A stretch of DNA of 11,481 nucleotides from RPQJ01 sp031404015 (lineage in GTDB: Bacteria; Pseudomonadota; Gammaproteobacteria; Steroidobacterales; Steroidobacteraceae). This document shows positions 6,320-11,481 of the stretch, piece after piece (the first letter of the stretch is position 1; each line of letters opens with the position of its first letter). Location: NCBI GenBank assembly GCA_031404015.1, contig JANNGT010000083.1, positions 1 to 11,481 of the forward strand, read 5' to 3'. Both the position numbers and the translations under genes were made by a program. The notes under the pieces were generated by a model, which did no database searches, was not told the DNA's origin, and saw only the letters and a program-made list of their open reading frames with translations.

Positions 6320-7072
6320 ATGCGGCAAATCATCTTCGACACCGAGACCACTGGTCTGGAGCCCGAGCAGGGTCACCGCATCATCGAGATCGGCGCGATC
6401 GAGATCGTCAATCGCAGACGCACGGGCCGGCAGTTCCATCGTTACCTGTGTCCCGAGCGCGAAATCGATCCGGGCGCAGTGCAGGTGCACGGCCTCACCA
6501 CGGAATTCCTGAGTGGGCAACCGCGCTTCGCCGACATCTTCGACGAGCTGCGCGAGTTCGTGGCCGGAGCCGAGCTGATCATCCACAACGCGCCGTTCGA
6601 CGTGGCGTTCATGGACGCGGAATTCGCGCGGCTGGCAGAGAAGGGCAGCGTTGAGAAGCGGATTGCGACGCGCGATGTCTGCAGCGTGCTCGACACGCTG
6701 ATGCTTGCGCGACGCATGCACCCGGGCCAGCGCAACAGCCTGGACGCGCTGTGCAAGCGGTATTCCGTCGACAACTCGCATCGCGACCTGCACGGAGCGC
6801 TGCTCGACGCCGACCTGCTGCTCGAAGTGTATCTCGCGATGACGGGCGGGCAGGGCGCGCTGATCCTCGACAAGGACGACGCCGACACCGGTGAGGTCGT
6901 CGCCGTACACCGGGCTGCGCGTCCAACGGGCACGCTCGTGGTGCGCCGTGCCAGCGCCGAGGAATTGCTCGCGCACGAGACGATGCTGCAGTTGCTCGAC
7001 AAGGCGAGTGGCGGCAAAACCGCATGGCGCAGATTCGACGCAGTGCCGGACCCCATCGTCGAGACCTCATGA
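6320..7072 (+). CDS. dnaQ: DNA polymerase III epsilon subunit, 3'-5' proofreading exonuclease
   Basis: Epsilon proofreads for the replicative polymerase and bridges alpha to the beta clamp. The 250-residue product has ExoI FDTETTG (Asp7, Glu9), ExoII IIHNAPFDVAFMD (Asp94), and ExoIII-epsilon DLHGALLDADLL (His158, Asp163), matching Asp12/Glu14/Asp103/His162/Asp167 of E. coli. QGALIL (178-183), just after YLAMTGG, stands where E. coli has the QTSMAF clamp-binding motif. A variable linker follows, then a C-terminal tail AHETMLQLLDKASGGK like the alpha-binding tail. The start is forced: the repeat supplies a TAA in frame at 6308-6310, and ATG 6320 gives MRQIIFDTETTG. The 20 bases upstream are almost pure C/T/A with no Shine-Dalgarno. 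It overlaps nhaB by 4 bases (ATGA). Confidence 0.95.
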   Translation: MRQIIFDTETTGLEPEQGHRIIEIGAIEIVNRRRTGRQFHRYLCPEREIDPGAVQVHGLTTEFLSGQPRFADIFDELREFVAGAELIIHNAPFDVAFMDAEFARLAEKGSVEKRIATRDVCSVLDTLMLARRMHPGQRNSLDALCKRYSVDNSHRDLHGALLDADLLLEVYLAMTGGQGALILDKDDADTGEVVAVHRAARPTGTLVVRRASAEELLAHETMLQLLDKASGGKTAWRRFDAVPDPIVETS

Positions 7073-8580
7073 AGAGCAAGAGTCTCGCCGGGTCTTTTGC
7101 AGCGGCGTTCCTGGGTCACTCACCCAACTGGTACAAGCTCACGATCGTGGGTTTCCTGCTGGTGAATCCCGTCGTCATGCTGCTGGCGGGGCCGGTTGTG
7201 ACGGGCTGGCTGTTGCTCGGCCAATTCATCTTCACGCTCGCCATGGCGCTGCGGTGTTACCCGCTGCAGCCGGGTGGGTTGCTGGCGATCCAGGCCGTCC
7301 TGATTGGTCTCACCACGCCCGAAAGCGTCTACGAAGAGGTCACGGCCGCGTTCCCGGTCATCCTGCTGTTGATCTTCATGGTCGCGGGCATCTATTTCCT
7401 GCGTGACCTGCTGCTGTTCGTCTTCACGCGCCTGATCCTGCGCGTGCGCTCGGGTGCGACGCTCGCGCTGCTGTTCTGCGGCCTGGCGGCCTTGCTGTCG
7501 GCCTTTCTTGATGCGCTGACGGTCGTGGCCGTCGCGGTGACCGTGGGCATGGGCTTCTATGAGGTTTACCACCGCGTCGCCTCAGGCAAGACCCACACGA
7601 CACCGCATCACGACACCGCAGAAGACGCGGAAGTCCAGGCGCTGTATCGCGAAAACCTCGAGGAGTTCCGCGCGTTCCTGCGTGCCTTGATGATGCATGG
7701 CGCTGTCGGCACCGCCATCGGCGGCGCAATGACGCAGGTTGGCGAGCCGCAGAACCTGCTGATCGCGCAGCACGCCGGGTGGAATTTCCTCGAGTTCTTC
7801 ATCGTGATGGCGCCCGTCACGATCCCGGTCGCGATTGCCGGGCTCGGGACCTGCTGGCTGCTCGAGCGGTTACGCCTGTTTGGCTACGGCACGCCGCTGC
7901 CCGATGCGGCGCGAGCGATCCTGCTCGATTACATGCAGGACAAGACGGCGCGTTCCACGTCGCGCGATAAGCAGGCGTTGATCGTGCAGGGGGTCGTTGC
8001 GATCCTGCTGGTGCTCGCGCTGGCTTTTCACGTCGCCGAAGTGGGTCTGATCGGCCTGCTGGTCATCATCCTGGCCACGTCGTTCACCGGCGTGACCGAG
8101 GAACACCGGATCGGCAAGGCGTTCGAAGCCGCATTGCCCTTCACGGCCCTGCTCGTCGTCTTTTTCGTGATCGTCGCGGAAATCCACGACCAGCACCTTT
8201 TCGAGCCGATGATCCACCGCGTGCTCGCGCTTGAAGGCAACATGCAGGCGATCATGTTGTATCTCGCGGCCGGCGTGCTGTCGTCCATCAGCGACAACGT
8301 CTTCGTGGCCAGCGTCTACATCACCGAGATCAAGGCTGCGCTGCTGCAGGGCGCTGTCACCCGCGAACAGTTCGATTGGCTCGCGGTCGCCATCAACACC
8401 GGTACGAACATTCCGAGCGTGGCCACGCCGAACGGTCAGGCCGCATTCCTGTTCCTGTTGACCTCGACCCTGGCGCCGTTGATCCGGCTGGGGTATGGCC
8501 GCATGGTCTGGATGGCGCTACCGTACTTTGTCGTGATGACGACGACCGGCCTCTGCGCCCTGACGATCGCCAGCCTTTGA
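7069..8580 (+). CDS. nhaB: Na+/H+ antiporter NhaB
   Basis: NhaB is an inner-membrane sodium/proton antiporter of the ion-transporter superfamily, used for Na+ and alkaline pH homeostasis. The start at 7069 overlaps the dnaQ stop (ATGA) and yields 503 residues (E. coli 513). An in-frame ATG at 7024 would only add a shadow of dnaQ and was rejected. The N-terminus FLGHSPNWYKLTIVGFLLVNP matches the E. coli pattern. Then come FIFTLAMALRCYPLQPGGLLAI, MVAGIYFLRDLLLFVFTRL, and SAFLDALTVVAV with the conserved membrane Asp148 (E. coli Asp147). VGEPQNLLIA, HVAEVGLIGLLVIILATS, SSISDNVFVAS and AVAINTGTNIPSVATPNGQAAFLFL are near invariant. Many hydrophobic helices are visible. A His/Asp-rich cytoplasmic loop (THTTPHHDTAEDAE) lies around residue 172-185. 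The C-terminus stops about 15 residues earlier than in E. coli, losing the last tail. Confidence 0.95.
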   Translation: MKSKSLAGSFAAAFLGHSPNWYKLTIVGFLLVNPVVMLLAGPVVTGWLLLGQFIFTLAMALRCYPLQPGGLLAIQAVLIGLTTPESVYEEVTAAFPVILLLIFMVAGIYFLRDLLLFVFTRLILRVRSGATLALLFCGLAALLSAFLDALTVVAVAVTVGMGFYEVYHRVASGKTHTTPHHDTAEDAEVQALYRENLEEFRAFLRALMMHGAVGTAIGGAMTQVGEPQNLLIAQHAGWNFLEFFIVMAPVTIPVAIAGLGTCWLLERLRLFGYGTPLPDAARAILLDYMQDKTARSTSRDKQALIVQGVVAILLVLALAFHVAEVGLIGLLVIILATSFTGVTEEHRIGKAFEAALPFTALLVVFFVIVAEIHDQHLFEPMIHRVLALEGNMQAIMLYLAAGVLSSISDNVFVASVYITEIKAALLQGAVTREQFDWLAVAINTGTNIPSVATPNGQAAFLFLLTSTLAPLIRLGYGRMVWMALPYFVVMTTTGLCALTIASL

Positions 8581-8654
8581 TCAGGGTCTCAAATCGCGCC
8601 CGCCGGGTGTGGCATCCTTGGCGGCCATAAATGTCCAAAAAAGCATCTGGAATC

Positions 8655-9938
8655 ATGGCCAAGTTCAATCTGCGCAATCTCAGGATCGGGGTCGTCGGCC
8701 TCGGCTACGTGGGGCTGCCCCTGGCCGTCGAGTTCGGCAAGCGCTTCAAAACGGTCGGGTTCGACATCAAGGCCGATCGCGTAGCGGAGCTCAGCAAGGG
8801 GATCGACAGCACGCTCGAGTGCGATGCGAAGGAACTGGCCGAAGCCGACAAGCTTTCGTACACGACCGACCTCGCTGACCTGAAGCCGTGCCGGGTCTTC
8901 ATCGTCACGGTGCCGACGCCAATCGACGAGTACAAGCGTCCCGACCTGACGCCGCTCGTGAAGTCGAGCGAATCGGTCGGCAAGGTCCTCAAGAAAGGGG
9001 ACGTCGTGGTGTACGAGTCCACCGTATACCCCGGATGCACCGAAGAAGTCTGCATCCCGATTCTCGAGAAAGTGTCGGGGCTCAAGTTCAACAAGGATTT
9101 TTTCGCGGGCTACAGCCCCGAACGCATCAATCCGGGCGACAAGGAACACCGCGTCACGACGATCCGCAAGGTCACGTCGGGCTCGACGCCTGAGGTCGCG
9201 AACTTCGTGGATGAGATGTACCAATCGATCATAAAAGCGGGAACACATCGTGCGTCGAGCATCAAGGTGGCCGAGGCCGCCAAGGTGATCGAGAACACGC
9301 AGCGCGACGTCAACATAGCGCTGATCAACGAGCTTGCACTGATTTTCAATCGTCTCGGCATAGACACCGAAGAGGTGCTGCTCGCGGCGGGCAGCAAATG
9401 GAACTTCCTGCCGTTCCGCCCGGGTCTCGTCGGCGGTCACTGCATTGGCGTCGATCCGTACTACCTGACGCACAAGGCGCAGGCGATCGGCTATCACCCC
9501 GAGATGATCCTCGCCGGGCGTCGCATCAACGACAACATGGGTGTCTACGTCGCCCAGCAGGTGGCGCAGCTGATGATCCAGCGGCAGATCATGGTCAAGG
9601 GCGCGCGCGTGCTGATGATGGGCCTCACGTTCAAGGAAAACTGCCCCGACGTGCGCAACACGAAAATCGTGGACGTCGTGCAGGAATTGAAAAAATACGG
9701 CTGCAAGGTCGACGTGTTCGATCCGTGGGCCGACGCGGATGAAGCCGAGCACGAATACGGGCTTCGGCCGGTCAAGAAAATCAAGCCAGGTCAGTACGAC
9801 GCCGTGATCATGGGCGTGGGTCACCAGCAGTTCCGCGACTTAGGTGTAAAGAAGGTCCGTGCGCTCGGCAAGAAGAACCACGTGCTCTACGACATCAAGT
9901 ACGTCTTCAAGACGGACGAAGTGGACGGCAGGCTGTAA
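8655..9938 (+). CDS. tviB: UDP-N-acetylglucosamine/galactosamine 6-dehydrogenase, TviB/WbpO type
   Basis: This enzyme oxidises C6 of UDP-GlcNAc (or UDP-GalNAc) with two NAD+ to the uronic acid for Vi-like, capsule or O-antigen polysaccharide. From Met 8655 it has 427 residues. It contains the NAD motif IGVVGLGYVGLPLAVEFG (11-28), VPTPIDEYKRPDLTPL, ESTVYPGCTEE, YSPERINPGD, IKVAEAAKVIENTQRDVN with the conserved Lys210 and Asn214, and GGHCIGVDPYYLTH with the thiol nucleophile Cys263 and Asp267. GLTFKENCPDVRNTKIVDVV and DVFDPWAD follow. The sequence tracks Salmonella TviB closely from end to end. An alternative start at 8631 adds eight residues (MSKKASGI); I prefer 8655 because its N-terminus fits the family length, but neither start has a strong ribosome site. 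The 74-base gap after nhaB suggests its own promoter. It is coupled to the next gene by TAATG. Confidence 0.92.
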   Translation: MAKFNLRNLRIGVVGLGYVGLPLAVEFGKRFKTVGFDIKADRVAELSKGIDSTLECDAKELAEADKLSYTTDLADLKPCRVFIVTVPTPIDEYKRPDLTPLVKSSESVGKVLKKGDVVVYESTVYPGCTEEVCIPILEKVSGLKFNKDFFAGYSPERINPGDKEHRVTTIRKVTSGSTPEVANFVDEMYQSIIKAGTHRASSIKVAEAAKVIENTQRDVNIALINELALIFNRLGIDTEEVLLAAGSKWNFLPFRPGLVGGHCIGVDPYYLTHKAQAIGYHPEMILAGRRINDNMGVYVAQQVAQLMIQRQIMVKGARVLMMGLTFKENCPDVRNTKIVDVVQELKKYGCKVDVFDPWADADEAEHEYGLRPVKKIKPGQYDAVIMGVGHQQFRDLGVKKVRALGKKNHVLYDIKYVFKTDEVDGRL

Positions 9939-10942
9939 TGAAAATTCTGGTCACCGGCGCGGCGGGCTTCATCGGCTTCCACACGTCGAAGATCCTGCTC
10001 GAGCGGGGTGACGAAGTCGTCGGTCTCGACAACCTGAACAACTACTACGACGTCAACCTCAAGCTCGCGCGTCTCGACCAGCTGCAGGCCAAGCCCGGTT
10101 TTCGCTTCTTCAAGCTCGATCTTGCGGACCGCGCGGGAATGAAAACGTTGTTCGAGACGGAGAAGTTCGATCGCGTGATTCACCTCGCTGCGCAGGCCGG
10201 CGTGCGGTATTCGATCGAAAACCCCCTGGCTTACGTCGACAGCAACGTCGTCGGCACGGCCAACGTGCTGGAAGGTTGCCGACACAATGGCGTGCAGCAT
10301 CTCGTGTATGCGTCCACAAGCTCAGTCTATGGCGCGAACACGAAGATGCCGTTCTCGGTGCACCAGAACGTCGACCACCCGTTGTCGTTCTACGCCGCGA
10401 CCAAGAAGGCGAACGAGCTGATGGCGCACACGTATGCGCACCTGTATTCGCTGCCCGTGACGGGGTTGCGCTTTTTCACGGTGTACGGTCCCTGGGGCCG
10501 GCCGGACATGGCGCTGTTCCTGTTCACCAAGAACATCCTCGCGGGCAAGCCGATCGACGTCTTCAACTACGGCCACCACCGGCGCGACTTCACGTACGTC
10601 GGCGACATTGCGCAGGGCGTCGTGCGCGCGTGCGATCGCCCAGCCACGGGCAATGAACAGTGGGACAGCGACGCGCCGGATCCCGCGACCAGCAAGGCAC
10701 CCTATCGGCTATATAACATCGGCAACAACGAGCCAGTGGAACTGCTCACGTACATCCGCACGCTCGAGGAATGCCTCGGCAAGCAGGCGGAGATGAACCT
10801 GCTGCCGCTGCAGGCGGGCGACGTGCCGGATACGTGGGCCGACATAGAGGATCTGCAGCGGGACGTCGATTACACGCCGAGGACGCCGGTGTCGGTAGGG
10901 ATTCGCAACTTCGTGGATTGGTACCTGAGCTACTACGCCTGA
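9938..10942 (+). CDS. NAD-dependent UDP-uronate 4-epimerase (UDP-glucuronate epimerase-like)
   Basis: This 334-residue extended short-chain dehydrogenase interconverts the C4 configuration of a UDP-uronic acid in the cytoplasm, most likely UDP-GlcA/UDP-GalA. It has the NAD motif TGAAGFIG (6-13), then GLDNLNNYYDVNLK (29-42), which is typical of UDP-glucuronate 4-epimerases. The catalytic region ASTSSVYG (125-132) and Tyr152-x3-Lys156 (YAATK) follow, then RFFTVYGPWGRPDMALFLFTK and GHHRRDFTYVGDI. TviC/WbpP epimerases, which act on N-acetylated substrates, have a longer, different N-terminus, so I favour the GlcA type. Its partner, however, is a TviB-type enzyme that makes N-acetylated uronates, which leaves substrate unsettled. 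The ATG shares one base with the tviB stop, and CAGG lies 5 bases upstream. It is probably the last gene before the REP and IS element. Confidence 0.88.
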   Translation: MKILVTGAAGFIGFHTSKILLERGDEVVGLDNLNNYYDVNLKLARLDQLQAKPGFRFFKLDLADRAGMKTLFETEKFDRVIHLAAQAGVRYSIENPLAYVDSNVVGTANVLEGCRHNGVQHLVYASTSSVYGANTKMPFSVHQNVDHPLSFYAATKKANELMAHTYAHLYSLPVTGLRFFTVYGPWGRPDMALFLFTKNILAGKPIDVFNYGHHRRDFTYVGDIAQGVVRACDRPATGNEQWDSDAPDPATSKAPYRLYNIGNNEPVELLTYIRTLEECLGKQAEMNLLPLQAGDVPDTWADIEDLQRDVDYTPRTPVSVGIRNFVDWYLSYYA

Positions 10943-10945
10943 CTT

Positions 10946-10984
10946 ACCTCTCCCGCTTCAGCGGGAGAGGTCGCGCGGAGCGCG
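10946..10984. repeat. REP-like double hairpin
   Basis: ACCTCTCCCGC (10946-10956) and GCGGGAGAGGT (10961-10971) form an 11-bp perfect stem with a TTCA loop. Right after it CGCGC (10972-10976) and GCGCG (10980-10984) form a second 5-bp stem with a GGA loop. This 'CTCTCCCGC..GCGGGAGAGG..GCGCGGGTGAG' type of palindrome is a familiar dispersed intergenic element in GC-rich Proteobacteria. It lies four bases after the epimerase stop. Without a following T-run it is not a standard terminator, though it may stabilise the mRNA 3' end. Confidence 0.8.
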
Positions 10985-10990
10985 GGTGAG

Positions 10991-11481
10991 CAACTGTGTT
11001 GAGGGTCAAGTGATTTTCAGATCACCTGGCCTCCGAGAGCTGCGGATTCCACGGCGTGCCGTCGCGCGCCATGGCATTGAGGATCACGAGCAGGCGGCGC
11101 ATGCAGGCGACCAAGGCCACCTTGCGTGGCTTGCCTGCAGCGACCAGGCGCGCATAGAAGGGGCGGATCACCGGGTTGCAACGGGTCGCTGCGAGCGTCG
11201 CCATGTACAGCACCTGGCGTACCGCCGCGCGTCCACCCCAGCAGTGGCGTTGCCCGCGCAGCGTGCCCGAGTCGCAGTTGTAGGGTGCGACGCCGACCAG
11301 GGCAGCGAGCTGGCGCGAGGGCACGCGGCCCAGCTCCGGCAACGCCGCACACATGGTGAGCAGCATCTGTCGCCCCACCCCCGGCACCGCCGTGAGCAGC
11401 TTCTCGCGCTCGCGCCACAGCGGGCTCGCTCGCAGTCGGCTCTCGAGGTCACGATCGGTGTCCTTGAGACGACGAACGAGG
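10991..11481 (-). mobile_element. IS110-family insertion sequence, 3' end only
   Basis: The transposase (stop at 11022) identifies the element. Its outer end must lie between the transposase stop and the REP hairpin. The REP-type sequence seems to lose its usual continuation after GGGTGAG near 10990, so I place the boundary there tentatively. IS110 elements lack ordinary terminal inverted repeats, so the end cannot be read with certainty. The rest of the element, including the transposase N-terminus, is outside the window. Confidence 0.5.
11022..11481 (-). CDS. IS110-family transposase, C-terminal part (N-terminus outside the window)
   Basis: The minus strand is open from the right edge (11480) to TGA at 11024-11022, giving 152 residues. 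They contain SPLWREREKLLTAVPGVGRQ, then LPELGRVPSRQLAALVGVAP, the DSGTLRGQRHCWGGR motif, VRQVLYMATLAATRCNPVI, FYARLVAAGKPRKVALVACM and RRLLVILNAMARDGTPW. This is the Transposase_20 (IS116/IS110/IS902) domain in order and without gaps. The serine in DSGTLRG is, I believe, the catalytic serine of this domain. The N-terminal RuvC-like DEDD domain is not in the window. Helix-hairpin-helix-like VPGVG precedes the domain as usual. No frameshift or stop is seen, so it may be intact. IS110 elements move by circular intermediates guided by a bridge RNA. The short space after the stop suggests such an RNA would lie at the other, unseen end. Confidence 0.92.
   Translation of the reverse strand, partial: LVRRLKDTDRDLESRLRASPLWREREKLLTAVPGVGRQMLLTMCAALPELGRVPSRQLAALVGVAPYNCDSGTLRGQRHCWGGRAAVRQVLYMATLAATRCNPVIRPFYARLVAAGKPRKVALVACMRRLLVILNAMARDGTPWNPQLSEAR

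Noticed and set aside
7024..7068. Longer nhaB starting at 7024
   Set aside because: The extra 15 residues are a shifted-frame reading of the end of dnaQ. ATG 7069 gives an N-terminus like E. coli NhaB.
8581..8654. Terminator or clear promoter between nhaB and tviB
   Set aside because: Only a short CCCG-CC-GGG palindrome and a CATCCT box are visible. Neither meets a reasonable standard on its own.
10946..10984. Intrinsic terminator after the epimerase gene
   Set aside because: The stem is strong but no T-run follows and a second GC stem comes directly after. The layout fits a REP-like element better.

Overview
The window looks like chromosomal DNA of a GC-rich gammaproteobacterium (about two thirds G+C by eye). 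The best clue is the core gene order gloB / YafS-like methyltransferase / rnhA / dnaQ with mltD beside gloB. Enterobacteria and many other Gammaproteobacteria carry this same neighbourhood. The species cannot be named from this alone. Repeats of the TAACCCC type and a REP-like double hairpin make me think of Xanthomonadales-like lineages, but that is only an impression.

Layout. (1) 1-300, minus: truncated gene for a small S23/IVS-type four-helix bundle protein. (2) 3718-465, minus: tight operon gloB -> mltD -> fabI with 6 and 8 base gaps (glyoxalase II, a LysM lytic transglycosylase lipoprotein, enoyl-ACP reductase). (3) 3719-3857: divergent promoter region. (4) 3858-5050, plus: YafS-like methyltransferase and rnhA, overlapping by 4 bases. 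(5) 5036-6319: a WbpE-type sugar aminotransferase gene inserted between rnhA and dnaQ and bracketed by copies of a TAACCCC-rich repeat. The left copy forms a 15-bp inverted repeat and also supplies the last codons and stop of rnhA. The right copy ends 4 bases before the dnaQ start codon. (6) 6320-8580, plus: dnaQ and nhaB, overlapping by 4 bases. (7) 8655-10942, plus: tviB-like UDP-sugar dehydrogenase and a UDP-glucuronate-epimerase-like gene, overlapping by one base. (8) 10946-10984: REP-like double hairpin, followed at once by the C-terminal end of an IS110-family transposase on the minus strand that runs off the right edge.

How the genes fit together. The minus-strand operon and the methyltransferase/rnhA/dnaQ/nhaB set are housekeeping: methylglyoxal detoxification, peptidoglycan turnover, fatty-acid elongation, RNA:DNA hybrid removal, replication proofreading and Na+/H+ exchange. 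The three sugar-nucleotide genes (wbpE-like, tviB-like, epimerase) are accessory functions for acidic amino-sugars of an O-antigen or capsule. They are split by dnaQ-nhaB and lack the 3-dehydrogenase and N-acetyltransferase a full WbpA-B-E-D pathway needs, so the rest probably lies elsewhere, perhaps beyond the IS element. No convincing new defence or mobile system is visible. The least explained object is the repeat-bracketed aminotransferase cassette.
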